A stretch of DNA of 64,000 nt from an uncultured Pseudokineococcus sp. (GCF_947495735.1 NZ_CANMAA010000007.1:1-64000); one strand, 5' to 3'; shown: positions 1 through 8,806, numbered from the stretch's first letter. The notes: a model not told the origin generated them from the sequence alone. Translations and numbers: made by a program.

Positions 1-480
1 CCGGGTACTTCCTCGGTGCTGCCATGACTCTCATCCTCCCGTGCGATGAGAGCCTCCATCAGACCCGGTACGAGACACAGACAGCGGGAGCTGTTGTACC
101 TCGCCTCCTCGTCGCCGACCACGGGCCCAGGTGTCCTGGGCTTCGCAGGCCTTCTGGCCGGCGGATTCGTCGCGGGAGGGCATGTGTGGAGGAACAGCCC
201 TCTGCTCAACGGCAGCGGTTGCTGGTCGCGGTGCATGACGGTCTTCTTCAGCGAGCGTCGGCTGGGACGAGCGCACCGCGAGACGGCGCGGTCGGCGCCA
301 GAGCCGCAGGGAGGCGGCCCGTGACGCATGAGCAGGTGACACGGTCCGGCCTCGCCACACGCCGATCCTCGACCGGACGCCAGGGCCGCGTGTCGCCAGC
401 TCGTGCAGCAGTCTCCCATCGACGATGTCGCCGCCAGCGCTCAAGCTCCTCCCCAGATGATCTTCGCTAGGTTCGTGGTC
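1..480. other. left edge without a supported gene
   Basis: I see no convincing gene here. Short open frames exist on both strands. The best, about 92 codons from 46 on the plus strand, has one hydrophobic patch but no clear ribosome-binding site and no family resemblance. No repeat, RNA gene or mobile-element end is evident. Confidence 0.4.
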
Positions 481-654
481 ATGCGCACAGACGCGACCTC
501 TCGATACGGCGGGTCGCTGCTCATCGCCGTGGTCTTCGGCCTCGTGCTCGGCTTCGCGGTGACTCCGACCGTCGGCGTGGTCGTCGGACTCGCCGCCGGC
601 TCCGCTTGGCTCGCCGTCGGACTGATCGGTCAGCGAGGCACGAGGCGCACCTGA
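481..654 (+). CDS. small hypothetical membrane protein (57 aa)
   Basis: Short protein with a charged N-terminus (residues 1-9), two adjacent hydrophobic segments (about 11-27 and 30-49) and a basic tail, so probably a two-helix inner-membrane protein. I chose ATG 481 because the segment upstream in the same frame is polar and unlike a membrane leader. No Shine-Dalgarno sequence is strong. No family is recognised and no function can be assigned. It lies alone, 111 bases before the next small membrane gene. Confidence 0.45.
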   Translation: MRTDATSRYGGSLLIAVVFGLVLGFAVTPTVGVVVGLAAGSAWLAVGLIGQRGTRRT

Positions 655-753
655 GCACAGCGACCGCCCCTCAGTGGATCCTCGTCCGGGAAGGACGGCG
701 CGGCGTCCTGGGTCCGGAGGCCCTGATGCACCCGCCCCGGCCACTGCCGTGCC

Positions 754-765
754 TACGGTGAGGCC
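754..765 (+). promoter_or_regulatory. leaderless-type promoter of the 766 gene
   Basis: A -10-like hexamer TACGGT (754-759) is followed by six bases and then ATG 766, the spacing expected if transcription begins at the start codon. The six bases include GAGG, so a leadered reading cannot be excluded. The same geometry recurs elsewhere in the window. Confidence 0.5.
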
Positions 766-1116
766 ATGCCCTCATCCCGCGACGCATCTCCGTGGGCGGC
801 CGTCGCCGTGCGCTTGATCGGCGCCCTCGTCCTGGTCACCGCCGTCGCGGGCGTCCTGGCACTGCTCGACGTCTCCGGTCTCGCCACCGCCTGGGGACTG
901 AGCGCCATCGTGATCGGCGCCCTCGTCGGCCTGACGGCCAGCGACCAGGTCACCCGCGGCGTGGGCATCGACCTCGGCACCGCCTTCGGAGGCGGCACGG
1001 CGATCGGCCCAGACCGGCGCAGGGAGCGCCACGCGAGTCCGCTGACGGGCTTCGGGGCCTTCCTGCTCGTGGGCCTCCCCCTCGCAGCGCTGGGCCTGGT
1101 CGTCCTCAGTCTCTGA
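766..1116 (+). CDS. hypothetical membrane protein (116 aa)
   Basis: Three to four hydrophobic segments (about residues 10-32, 40-57 and 95-115) with a glycine-rich, basic loop between the second and third predict an integral membrane protein. No catalytic motif or named family is visible. ATG 766 is preferred because a TACGGT hexamer ends exactly six bases upstream. The gene stands alone, with non-coding repeat-bearing DNA downstream. Confidence 0.65.
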   Translation: MPSSRDASPWAAVAVRLIGALVLVTAVAGVLALLDVSGLATAWGLSAIVIGALVGLTASDQVTRGVGIDLGTAFGGGTAIGPDRRRERHASPLTGFGAFLLVGLPLAALGLVVLSL

Positions 1117-1169
1117 CCCCTGCGCTCGCGCCGACACGCCCTACCTCGTCGACGAGGGCGCGCATCGGC

Positions 1170-1225
1170 TCCCGCAGACGGTCGCTGGACGGTCAGCGTC
1201 CCGCTGACGACGGCCGGCCGATCGG
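1170..1225. repeat. dispersed intergenic repeat, copies A and B
   Basis: Two degenerate copies lie back to back. Bases 1170-1184 are identical to 2586-2600 (15 nt). Bases 1199-1210 are identical to 4397-4408 (12 nt). The centre forms an inverted repeat, GTCAGCG (1192-1198) / CGCTGAC (1202-1208) with a 3-nt loop. All recognised copies lie between genes in the first 5.5 kb. Confidence 0.45.
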
Positions 1226-1343
1226 AGTTCCCCTGGCGACTCGCTACAAGCCCGTGCTGCACCGGTCGAGGCGCGCCCCCCGGGGGGAGCGATGAGCACG
1301 CGCCCGGCCGCCGGTCGAAGATGCAACCGACACGAGGAGCGTC

Positions 1344-1988
1344 ATGCCGCAGCTGCTGAAGGTCCAGAACTTCACCGTCTCCGCCGACGGCTACGGCGCT
1401 GGCGACGACCAGAGCCTGGAAAGACCCTTCGGCCATGCCGACCCAGGCACCCTGCTGTCCTGGGTCTTCCCCACCGCCAGCTTCCCTGGTCGCACCGCAC
1501 CCGGAGGCACGCGCGGGCTCGACGACCACCTCGCCCGCGACTTCCACCACGACATCGGCGCCGAGATCATGGGCGCGCACGAGTTCAGCCCCCACCGAGG
1601 GCCGTGGACCGACCACGAGTGGCAGGGCTGGTGGGGCGACGAGCCGCCGTTCCACACGCCCGTCTTCGTCCTCACCCACCACCACCGCCCCTCCTTCACC
1701 CTCGCCGACACGACCTTCCACTTCGTCGACGACTCCCTGGAGGACGTGCTCGACCAGGCGCGCACCGCCGCGGACGGCCGCGACGTCCGCCTCGGCGGAG
1801 GCGCCCAGACCATCCGCGCGTTCCTCGAGGCCGATCTGGTCGACACCCTCCACGTCGCCGTCGCCCCGATCGAGCTCGGCTCAGGCACCCGGCTCTGGGC
1901 CTCGACCGATGAGCTCGACGACCGGTACCACCACGACGTCATCCCCAGCCCCAGCGGAGTGGTCCACCACCTGCTCTGGCGACGTTGA
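1344..1988 (+). CDS. dihydrofolate reductase / RibD C-terminal family protein
   Basis: 214-aa protein of the RibD_C/DHFR-like fold, which uses NAD(P)H to reduce pterin- or pyrimidine-type substrates. Family features visible: N-terminal strand with a substrate loop (LLKVQNFTVSADGY), the segment around HDIGAEIMGAHEF, the nucleotide-binding GGG after residue 150 (LGGGAQTIRAFLEADLVD) and the LxIHVAPIELGSGTRLW-type strand. Start ATG 1344 has GAGGAG a few bases upstream. Stand-alone members of this family are common in actinobacteria and mostly uncharacterised, so the substrate is unknown. The intergenic stretch before it carries the dispersed repeat. Confidence 0.88.
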   Translation: MPQLLKVQNFTVSADGYGAGDDQSLERPFGHADPGTLLSWVFPTASFPGRTAPGGTRGLDDHLARDFHHDIGAEIMGAHEFSPHRGPWTDHEWQGWWGDEPPFHTPVFVLTHHHRPSFTLADTTFHFVDDSLEDVLDQARTAADGRDVRLGGGAQTIRAFLEADLVDTLHVAVAPIELGSGTRLWASTDELDDRYHHDVIPSPSGVVHHLLWRR

Positions 1989-2191
1989 GCGACCGCCGAC
2001 AGGTCGAGGACCCGGGCCCACAGGTCGTCCCATCGGTCGGTCCTCGACCGGTCACCTCGTCGCGACAGCACCGCTTCGCTGTCACTGGCTCCTGCAGCAC
2101 TCCCCCGCAGGAGCCCAGGAACGTGCGGGCGCGTCGAACGTCTCTGACGCATCACGGCTCCCCCACCTCGTCGCTGGGTCGATCCCGCGGC

Positions 2192-2569
2192 ATGGGTCCC
2201 GCTCGACGTGGCGCCGCGCTGGTCCTCGTGGCGGCTCTAGCGGGCTGTGGTGAGTCGGCGCCGACGACGCGAGAGGACGGCCTCGCAGTCGCCTACGACG
2301 AGCCCACGGGCGGTGGCGGGAACAGCGCCCTGCTCACCGGCGTCGTCGAAGACCTCGACGGCTGCCTGGTCGTGCAGCAGGACGGCGGTGGTCAGGAAGA
2401 GCCTTACGTGCCGGTGTTCCCCAGCAACGACAGCACGGCGCGCGACGTCACCGAGGGAAGCACCGTCGAGCTCGGCGGCGGATGGACTCCTGAGCTCGAT
2501 GCAGACGCGGACATCCCCGACGCCTGTCCGACGGACGGCCCCTTCTGGGTGGTCGCTCAGCCCGACTGA
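2192..2569 (+). CDS. putative lipoprotein (125 aa)
   Basis: Secreted lipoprotein: two early arginines, a hydrophobic stretch and a lipobox LAGC within the first 20 residues, followed by a Thr/Asp-rich linker. The mature part is acidic and has two cysteines (in LDGCLVV and DACPTDG) that could form a disulphide. The frame is open further upstream, but ATG 2192 places the signal peptide at the N-terminus. No family recognised. It sits between the reductase gene and a convergent pair of small genes. Confidence 0.65.
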   Translation: MGPARRGAALVLVAALAGCGESAPTTREDGLAVAYDEPTGGGGNSALLTGVVEDLDGCLVVQQDGGGQEEPYVPVFPSNDSTARDVTEGSTVELGGGWTPELDADADIPDACPTDGPFWVVAQPD

Positions 2570-2582
2570 GACTCGGTGGACG

Positions 2583-2610
2583 GCATCCCGCAGACGGTCG
2601 TCGACCGGCG
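2583..2610. repeat. dispersed intergenic repeat, copy C
   Basis: Shares 15 identical bases with copy A (2586-2600) and 16 identical bases with copy E (2593-2608 = 5477-5492). It lies between the lipoprotein gene and the end of the YdeI-like gene. Confidence 0.45.
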
Positions 2611-2659
2611 ATGGGCAGGCTGTTCGGGCCTGGGGCAGCGTGGAGCACGACCCGCAGAC

Positions 2660-2959
2660 CTACGTGCCGGTGCGCTCTCGGTGCGTGCACCCCGGCCAGC
2701 AGCACGGTCGCCGCTCGCCGCGCTGCAGCTCGTCCTCGGTGACGCGGATGCGACGTCGGCGGGTCTGGTCCTGCTCGGCGTCCTCGACCCAGCAGATGAA
2801 CTCGTTGCGGGCCAGTGGCGTGATGTCCCGCCATGCGGTGAGTGCGGTGTTGTCGTCGACGAGCATCCGGTGCAGGTCCTCCGGCAGTGGGTGCACCACT
2901 CCGCCGGGTACGTCGTGGACGCCCTGCTGGGCGACTACCTGGTTCATCGTGCTGCTCAC
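2660..2959 (-). CDS. YdeI/OmpD-associated family protein
   Basis: 99-aa protein matching the C-terminal region typical of the YdeI/OmpD-associated family: a proline-leading segment PLPEDLHRMLVDD, the hallmark LTPLARNEFICWVEDA-like block, a run of arginines and the cysteine-containing RRPCCWPGC end. The family is implicated in bacteriocin protection and stress tolerance in a few bacteria, but the biochemical role is unknown. The GTG at 2959 has GGGAG close upstream; ATG 2947 is an alternative. It follows the DUF1059 gene by 39 bases on the same strand, so the two are probably cotranscribed. Confidence 0.8.
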   Translation of the reverse strand: MSSTMNQVVAQQGVHDVPGGVVHPLPEDLHRMLVDDNTALTAWRDITPLARNEFICWVEDAEQDQTRRRRIRVTEDELQRGERRPCCWPGCTHRERTGT

Positions 2960-2998
2960 GCGCTCCCTGTCCGCAGGTGATGGCCTGTGCCCGGTGGG

Positions 2999-3235
2999 TC
3001 AGCTGTCCGGAAGGCCGGCGAATGTCCTGTGGACGTCGCGGTACCAGCCGAGTGACTTCTTGGGGTGACGCCACCGGGCCCTCATCGCGTCCCGGGCGAG
3101 CTGGTGAGACGCGTCCCCGGCCTTCTCAGCCTCCTTCAGGTGTCGGTCGTTGGCGATGATGATGTCGTCGGCGGTCTTGCCCTGGTGCTCGACGTCGCAG
3201 GCGCCGCCCAGCTGGCGGCAGGTCATGGTCTTCAC
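2999..3235 (-). CDS. DUF1059 family small metal-binding-like protein
   Basis: 78-aa protein whose N-terminus (KTMTCRQLGGACDVEHQG) is the DUF1059 signature: two cysteines, C6 and C13, then an acidic patch. The rest is helical with a basic WRHPKK tail that resembles a partner-binding extension. DUF1059 proteins are annotated as predicted metal-binding; no activity is established. Start GTG 3235 has GGAGA seven bases upstream, while ATG 3226 lacks this. First gene of a likely two-gene unit with the YdeI-like gene. Confidence 0.8.
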   Translation of the reverse strand: MKTMTCRQLGGACDVEHQGKTADDIIIANDRHLKEAEKAGDASHQLARDAMRARWRHPKKSLGWYRDVHRTFAGLPDS

Positions 3236-3333
3236 AGCGGGTCTCCTTCAGCGCAGTCCTGCACGTGGTCGGGGTTCCGTGCTCTTGACGTTCCTGAGGG
3301 GTCGGGTGTGACCGGCCCCTCCAGTCCTCCTCC

Positions 3334-4176
3334 TCACTGGCGTCGCATCCCGCCGTCGCGGCGGACCACCTGGGCCAGCACGTCGGCGTCGGCGCGGAAG
3401 GTGATGCGCGCGACGACGCCGTCGATGACGGTGATGTCGAAGACCACCCGCGCGTGCCCGCGGTGGAACCAGGCGGCCACCGGCCGGTCCCGGAGCAGGA
3501 CCGGCAGCGCGGCGCTGGCGCTGCCGTTGAAGAAGGCGGCGACCTCCTGCCGTCCGTCGAGCCGCTCAGGGGTGCCGAGGCCGGCAGCGGCCGCGTCGGC
3601 GCGGACCCCGACGTCCGGAGCCAGCAGCTGCAGGAGTCGCTGGAGGTCCCCGCCGCGGGCGGCCGCCATGAAGGCGTCGACGACCTGCCAGTCGGCCAGC
3701 CCGTCCTGCGGGTCGGGCTGGCCGATCTTGGCGCGGGCCCGGGAGGCGAGCTTGCGCGCGGCCGCCGGCGTGGTCTCCAGCACCGCGGCGATGGTGGAGA
3801 AGTCGAACCCGAAGCTGTCGTGCAGGACGAACGCCACCCGCTCCCGCGGGAAGAGCCGCTCGAGCACGACCTGGAGGGCGATGCCCACGGTGTCGGCCAG
3901 AGCGACCTCGTCCGCCGGGTCTCCTGCGGCGCCCGCCTCGACCTCGATCCCCACGTCCTCAGCCAGGGGGGTGCGCGCCCGCAGGCGGTCGAGGCACAAC
4001 CTGGTCGTGACCGTCGTCAGCCACGCGGGCAGGCTCTCGATCTCTGCGGTGGTGCCGTGCAGACGCAGCCAGGCCTGCTGCACGACGTCCTCGGCCTCAG
4101 CCGGGTCGTCCAGCACGCGCGCCGCGATCCCGACCAGCCGAGGGCGTTCCCCCTCGAAGGCCTCCGTCACATCCAC
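3334..4176 (-). CDS. ECF RNA polymerase sigma factor, SigJ type with SnoaL-like C-terminus
   Basis: ECF sigma factor with regions 2 and 4 followed by a SnoaL-like (NTF2-fold) extension, the ECF41/SigJ architecture. Region 2 reads FEGERPRLVGIAARVL then AEDVVQQAWLRLHG; region 4 includes LFPRERVAFVLHDSFGFDFSTIAAVL, with A in place of the usual hydrophobic positions kept. The last ~130 residues form the SnoaL-like domain that in this group modulates activity in place of a separate anti-sigma factor. I prefer GTG 4176 because GAGAAGG lies about nine bases upstream; GTG 4185 and GTG 4170 are possible. The usual partner gene (a carboxymuconolactone decarboxylase-like or oxidoreductase) is not adjacent. 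Confidence 0.85.
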   Translation of the reverse strand: MDVTEAFEGERPRLVGIAARVLDDPAEAEDVVQQAWLRLHGTTAEIESLPAWLTTVTTRLCLDRLRARTPLAEDVGIEVEAGAAGDPADEVALADTVGIALQVVLERLFPRERVAFVLHDSFGFDFSTIAAVLETTPAAARKLASRARAKIGQPDPQDGLADWQVVDAFMAAARGGDLQRLLQLLAPDVGVRADAAAAGLGTPERLDGRQEVAAFFNGSASAALPVLLRDRPVAAWFHRGHARVVFDITVIDGVVARITFRADADVLAQVVRRDGGMRRQ

Positions 4177-4549
4177 CGACGACACCCCTTCTCGACGACC
4201 ACGCCTTGACGGGCACTGACGTCTGGACAGCGGCGAGTGTGACGGGACCATCGGCCCCATGACCGAGACGGTGGCCCTCGATCATGACGTCGAGGACTGC
4301 CGCACGAGGGTGGCACCTGGGTCGTGGCGTCCGAAGACGACCGCTGCCTGCACGCTGGTGGACGCCGGCGACGCCGCCGACGCCTGCACCTGAGCATCCC
4401 GCTGACGATGGTCATCCGGGGCGGCATGACGGTGGGAGAGCACGAGCGCACCTGGAGCCGTCGAGACCTGATGAGGAGCGCCCGCGAGCCCTGCGAGGTG
4501 AGCGGGCAGTTGGCGCAGCCTGCGCCGCCGGGCGGGGCCGGTGGGGCGC
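4177..4549. other. 373-base gap without a gene
   Basis: No supported coding region. It contains copy D of the dispersed repeat (4394-4419) and a short hairpin GGCGCA-GCC-TGCGCC near 4513, just downstream of the TauE/SafE gene, which may help terminate it. Confidence 0.4.
4394..4419. repeat. dispersed intergenic repeat, copy D
   Basis: Twelve bases (4397-4408) are identical to copy B. The flanks diverge but keep the GGTC-ATCCGG tail pattern. Intergenic. Confidence 0.35.
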
Positions 4550-5326
4550 TCAGGCGAAGGCTGAGATCACGGCGACCAGGGCCGCGAGGCAGAGCAGCGC
4601 GAGGACGAGGACCTCGTAGCGGCCTGGGTCGAGTGCGCGGAAGATGCGGTCGCCGGCGAAGAAGCCGGCGAGGGCGGACAGGACCAGCCAGCCGAGACCG
4701 GGGATGAGGACGAGCACGCCGCCGATGGCCAGTGCGGTCACGCTCAGCGGAAGACGGACGAGGTTGAGCGTGACGAGGGTGTCCCTGACCGTCGCCGGGC
4801 CGTGAGGCCGATGGGTGAGGTAGTAGACGGTCGGAGGGCCACCGAGCGTCGTCGAGGTCGCCAGGGCGCCGGACAGCAGGCCCGCCACGGCACCCCACCT
4901 GCGCGAGGCGGGCTTCGCCGCCTGGCCTGCGCGGCGGGAGGCGACCCGGAAGGCGATGGCGACCAGCACCGCGGCGGCGATGACGATCATCAGCAGCCGC
5001 TGGGGCAGGACGACGAGCAGGTACGCGCCCAGGGCCAGGCCGGGCAGCGAGCTGATCCCGAGGACGGCGACCTCGTCCCACCGGGGGGCAGGTGGGCGGC
5101 GCCGCAGGAGCAGGACCAGCAGGTCGACGGCTGTGCCGACGATCACCACGGTGGTCACGGCTGCGGCCGGGCTGTGGAGCAGCACGGCGCCGAGGGGGGC
5201 GCTGAGGATCGCGAAGCCGAACCCGGTGGCGGTCTGCAGCGCGGAGCTGACCGCCACGAGCAGGGACAGCGCGACCAGCAGGCCCGGGTCGGGGACCGCG
5301 AAGAGCGCCACGGGCTGCATCCTCAC
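4550..5326 (-). CDS. TauE/SafE family sulfite/anion exporter
   Basis: 258-aa integral membrane protein with about eight predicted helices in two halves. The first half shows the family-typical ATGFGFAILSAPLGAVLL segment and the second the related TTLGGPPTVYYLTH segment, the repeated half-motif of TauE/SafE transporters. Members export sulfite, sulfoacetate or related organic anions across the inner membrane. GTG 5326, ATG 5320 and GTG 5311 are all possible starts; 5311 has GAGGA at good spacing, so the first five residues are uncertain. It is monocistronic, with VOC and sigma genes on either side on the same strand, and the substrate cannot be read from context. Confidence 0.88.
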   Translation of the reverse strand: MRMQPVALFAVPDPGLLVALSLLVAVSSALQTATGFGFAILSAPLGAVLLHSPAAAVTTVVIVGTAVDLLVLLLRRRPPAPRWDEVAVLGISSLPGLALGAYLLVVLPQRLLMIVIAAAVLVAIAFRVASRRAGQAAKPASRRWGAVAGLLSGALATSTTLGGPPTVYYLTHRPHGPATVRDTLVTLNLVRLPLSVTALAIGGVLVLIPGLGWLVLSALAGFFAGDRIFRALDPGRYEVLVLALLCLAALVAVISAFA

Positions 5327-5450
5327 GCACGCACGAGCACCGGCGGCACTGGCCCATGGACGGCTGACACCGGACCCGTCGCGCCCGTGAGCCGACCCTG
5401 CGACTGCTCGACGACATCACCGACGAGAGCGCCGCAGCCGCCCACTCGAC

Positions 5451-5492
5451 GATCGCTGGCCGGTCGCCGTGCCGCTGACGGTCGTCGACCGG
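5451..5492. repeat. dispersed intergenic repeat, copy E
   Basis: Sixteen bases (5477-5492) are identical to copy C, and the whole segment aligns to copies A/B at about three quarters identity. It lies in the 271-base gap between the VOC gene and the TauE/SafE gene, where I see nothing else. Confidence 0.45.
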
Positions 5493-5597
5493 ACGATGAT
5501 CGACGACCGGCCACGCACCGTGGGTCCGTCGGCGGGCACGAGTGATGCTCGGGCGTCCGCCATGGAGCGCCGGTGGACGCCCGAGCGGCCCGGAGGA

Positions 5598-6020
5598 TCA
5601 GGAGGGCTGGTCGAGGCCGCCGGACTCGGCGGCGGCGGGGACGTCCATCCACGTGACCTCCCACACGTGGCCGTCCGGGTCGCGGAAGCTGGTGCCGTAC
5701 ATGAAGCCGAGGTCCTGCGCGGGACCGTAGGGCGATCCGCCGTGGGCCAGAGCCTTGGCCCTGAGGGCGTCGCACTCCTGGCGGCTGCCCGCCGACAGCG
5801 CGACCATGAACGCCGTCGTCCCTGCGGGCGCGGCCTCCGAGTGCAGGAACTCGCGCCACCTCGTCGGCTCGTGGACGAGGACGAAGATGTTCTCCTCGAC
5901 GACGATGCACGCGGTGGTGTCGCTCTCGAACTGCGGGTTCGGCGTGAAGCCGAGGGCGGAGTAGAAGGACTTCGAAACCTCCTTGTCCGCGACGGGCACG
6001 TTGATGAAGGCCATGCGCAC
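5598..6020 (-). CDS. VOC (glyoxalase/bleomycin-resistance) family protein
   Basis: About 140-aa vicinal-oxygen-chelate protein: N-terminal strand MAFINVPVADKEVSKSFYSALGF, a middle FVLVHEPTRW strand and the C-terminal FRDPDGHVWEVTWMD signature with His and Glu that usually bind metal. This lactoylglutathione lyase-like subgroup is common in actinobacteria and its substrates are unknown. GTG 6020 has GGGAG six bases upstream, and ATG 6014 is the next candidate. The frame stays open to 6095 but that extension is arginine-rich and unlike the family. Stands alone. Confidence 0.88.
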   Translation of the reverse strand: MRMAFINVPVADKEVSKSFYSALGFTPNPQFESDTTACIVVEENIFVLVHEPTRWREFLHSEAAPAGTTAFMVALSAGSRQECDALRAKALAHGGSPYGPAQDLGFMYGTSFRDPDGHVWEVTWMDVPAAAESGGLDQPS

Positions 6021-6478
6021 GGCGATCTCCCGGTCGGTCGGTCGGCCCCTCGCGGGCCGCCTGCTGCGTGGACGTGCGGCAGTCGCCGAAGTCATCGGTC
6101 CCCTGCCGTCGGGTGTGCGGGCTCAGGCAGGTCCACCGCACCGCGCCGCCGAACCCGATGCCGCGGCCGGGTCGAGGGGCCACGCCCGCCGTGCGACCCA
6201 CGCATCCGGTAGACGACGCCCCTTACCGGTGACGGCCGAGGTCGGAGAGCCGTCGTCCACGACGGCCCCCTCCTCGGAGGTCACGGGTCTGCGCGTGCGT
6301 CGGTTGCACCCCGTCGACGAGCGGCCCCACGCCTGGCGCGGCGACCGTCCGCGCAGCGACGTCGTCAGCGCCCGCCGACCGCCACGAGCACCCGCCCAGC
6401 AGCGCGCCACCGCCCGGCGGGCCTGCTGGGACGCCGGCGGGGCGCCGTCCCAGCAGGCCGCCACGGCGTGGCCCGAGA
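6021..6478. other. gap upstream of the VOC gene and downstream of GH3
   Basis: No gene supported in about 450 bases. Its right end holds the strong hairpin (6416-6462) that follows the GH3 gene. The base composition is coding-like, but every frame is either broken or a low-complexity Arg/Pro/Ala string. Confidence 0.4.
6416..6462 (-). terminator. hairpin terminator after the GH3 gene
   Basis: Arms 6416-6433 and 6446-6462 pair over 17 bases with one bulged G and a 12-base loop. It begins 17 bases beyond the GH3 stop codon. There is no U-tract, as is common for actinobacterial hairpins. Confidence 0.6.
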
Positions 6479-8806
6479 TCAGCCCGGGACCACGTCCACG
6501 CCGACGACGCGCCGGTCGGCGGTGGTGACGCGGTGCACGGCACCGGTGAGCTCGACGGCGGCGGTCAGCACCGGGTCCTGGCAGGAGGTGCCGACGGCCA
6601 GGTCGATCGCCCCCGGCTCGACGACCCGGGTCATCGAGCGGTCGGTGAACGCCAGCCGCGTCGTCGGGACGTCGAAGACGACCTCCGCGCTCTGCCCGGG
6701 CGCGAGCTCCACCCGCGCGTACCCGAGCAGCTGCGTGACGGGCCGGGTCACCGAGGCCACGGGGTCGCTCGCGTAGAGCTGCACGACGTCGGCGCCGGCC
6801 CGCTCGCCGGTGTTCTCCACGCGCACCGAGACCTGCAGCGCGCCGTCGGTGGGCACCTGCGCCGAGGCCACGCGCAGGTCCTCGTGGGCGAAGGTGGTGT
6901 AGGACAGGCCGAACCCGAAGGGCCGCACGGGCGCGGTGTCGATGTTGCTCACCGAGCTCTGCGCCCCCAGCTTCGGGTGCAGGTAGGAGTACGGCTGGGC
7001 CCCCACCGAGCGGGGCAGCGACACGGGCAGGCGCCCCGAGGGGTTGACCCGCCCCGACAGCACCCCCGCGACGGCCCCGGCGCCCTCCTGGCCCGGGAAG
7101 AACGCCTGGACGACGGCGGCGCAGCGCTCCAGCGCCCAGTCGACCGCGTAGGGCCGGCCGGTGAGCAGCACGGCCACGACCGGGGTTCCCGTGTCGAGCA
7201 GCGCCTCCAGCAGCTGGCGCTGCACGCCCGGCAGGTCCAGGGACTCGGCGTCGCAGCCCTCGCCCGAGGTGCCGCGGCCGAAGAGCCCGGCGCGGTCGCC
7301 CAGCACCGCCACGACGACGTCGGCGTCGCGCGCCGCGTCGACGGCCGCGGCGATCTGCGACGTGTCCGCCGTGTCGACGTCGCACCCGCGCGCGGAGGTG
7401 GTGGTCGCCCCGCTCAGCTCGGCGCGCACGGCCTCGAGCACGGAGGCGACGTCCAGACCCAGCTCGACGCCGGGGTGCTGGGCCAGCACGTGGTTGGCGA
7501 AGCTGTAGCAGCCGAACAGCGCGGAGGTGTCGTCGGCGTTGGGGCCGACGACGGCCACCCGCCGCGGCTCGGCCGCCGCGAGCGGGAGCACGCCGTCGTT
7601 GCTCAGCAGCACCACGCCCTCCTCGGCGATCTGCCGGGCGAGCTCGCGGTGCGCGGGCGGGTCGAGGTCGATCTCCCCGACGGCGTCCGGGTCGAAGACG
7701 GCGTCGAGCAGGCCCAGGCGCTCCTTCTGCGCCAGGACGCGCCGCAGCGCCCGGTCCACCAGCTCCTCGCCGGTGCGGCCGTCGCGGACGCGGGCGGCCA
7801 GGGGCTCGAGGTAGGTGGTGCCCGTGGGCAGCTCGACGTCGATGCCGGCGGCGAGCGCCTGCGCGGCCGCGTCGCCCGGGTCGCCGGCCACCCCGTGCAG
7901 CGACTGCAGGAACGCGACGGCGAAGTAGTCGGCGACCACCGTGCCGGTGAAGCCCCACTCGTCGCGCAGCAGGTCGGTGAGCAGGGACGCGTCCGCGGCC
8001 ACGGGCACGCCGTCGACCTCGGCGTAGGAGTTCATCACCGAGTCGACGCCGCCGTCGAGGACGGCCATCTCGAAGGGGGGCAGGAGCACGTCGGCGATCT
8101 CGCGCGGGCCCGCGTGGACCGGGGCGAGGTTGCGGCCGGCGCGGGAGTTCGAGTAGCCGACGAAGTGCTTGAGGGTCGCCACGACGCCGGTCGACTGCAC
8201 CCCACGGACGTAGGCGGTGGCCACGGTGCCCACCACGTACGGGTCCTCGGCGATGCACTCCTCGACCCGTCCCCAGCGGGCGTCGCGCACGACGTCGAGC
8301 ACCGGGGCCAGGCCCTGGTGCACGCCGAGGGACCGCATGGACTCGCCGATGGCCGCGCCCATGCGCTCCACCAGCTCGGGGTGGAAGCTCGCGCCCCAGC
8401 TCAGCGGCGCGGGGAACGTGGTGGCGCGCCAGGCCGCCAGGCCGGTCAGGCACTCCTCGTGCACGAGCGCGGGCAGGCCCAGCCGCGTCTTCTCCGTCAG
8501 CCACCGCTGCCGGGCGGCCAGCCCGCGCGCCCCCTCGACGGGGTCGAGCGGTGCCGTGCCGAAGGGGCGGGTCAGCTGCCCCAGCCCCTGGGTGGCGAAG
8601 GCCTCGAACTCCGCGTCCTCGGACTGCATGGCGTCCTGCATGGGCGCGACGTCACCGCCGTCGCCGTCGCCGCCCCTGCCCTCCCACAGGCCGACGAGCT
8701 GGGCCAGCTTCTCCTCCAGCGTCATCGACGCCAGGAGCTCCTCCACGCGCGCCGAGGCGGGAGCCGGGGCTCCGAGGCCGGTGGGCGGGGACAGGTCGGT
8801 GCTCAT
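6479..8806 (-). CDS. glycoside hydrolase family 3 (beta-xylosidase/beta-glucosidase type)
   Basis: 775-aa GH3 enzyme with the full three-domain plan: TIM barrel (about 20-340), alpha/beta sandwich (about 390-600) and C-terminal fibronectin-III-like domain (about 650-765). The retaining nucleophile is D293 in the VVADYF strand; KHF at 213-215 is the substrate-binding motif. There is no signal peptide, so it acts in the cytoplasm on imported oligosaccharides. SD AAGGA precedes ATG 8806. It is the last gene of an ABC-transporter operon and is followed by a hairpin. With a GH10 xylanase nearby, beta-xylosidase is the likeliest activity; beta-glucosidase or arabinosidase cannot be excluded. Confidence 0.93.
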   Translation of the reverse strand: MSTDLSPPTGLGAPAPASARVEELLASMTLEEKLAQLVGLWEGRGGDGDGGDVAPMQDAMQSEDAEFEAFATQGLGQLTRPFGTAPLDPVEGARGLAARQRWLTEKTRLGLPALVHEECLTGLAAWRATTFPAPLSWGASFHPELVERMGAAIGESMRSLGVHQGLAPVLDVVRDARWGRVEECIAEDPYVVGTVATAYVRGVQSTGVVATLKHFVGYSNSRAGRNLAPVHAGPREIADVLLPPFEMAVLDGGVDSVMNSYAEVDGVPVAADASLLTDLLRDEWGFTGTVVADYFAVAFLQSLHGVAGDPGDAAAQALAAGIDVELPTGTTYLEPLAARVRDGRTGEELVDRALRRVLAQKERLGLLDAVFDPDAVGEIDLDPPAHRELARQIAEEGVVLLSNDGVLPLAAAEPRRVAVVGPNADDTSALFGCYSFANHVLAQHPGVELGLDVASVLEAVRAELSGATTTSARGCDVDTADTSQIAAAVDAARDADVVVAVLGDRAGLFGRGTSGEGCDAESLDLPGVQRQLLEALLDTGTPVVAVLLTGRPYAVDWALERCAAVVQAFFPGQEGAGAVAGVLSGRVNPSGRLPVSLPRSVGAQPYSYLHPKLGAQSSVSNIDTAPVRPFGFGLSYTTFAHEDLRVASAQVPTDGALQVSVRVENTGERAGADVVQLYASDPVASVTRPVTQLLGYARVELAPGQSAEVVFDVPTTRLAFTDRSMTRVVEPGAIDLAVGTSCQDPVLTAAVELTGAVHRVTTADRRVVGVDVVPG

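Noticed and set aside
46-324. Possible 92-codon gene
   Set aside because: No ribosome site, no family and only one weak hydrophobic patch.
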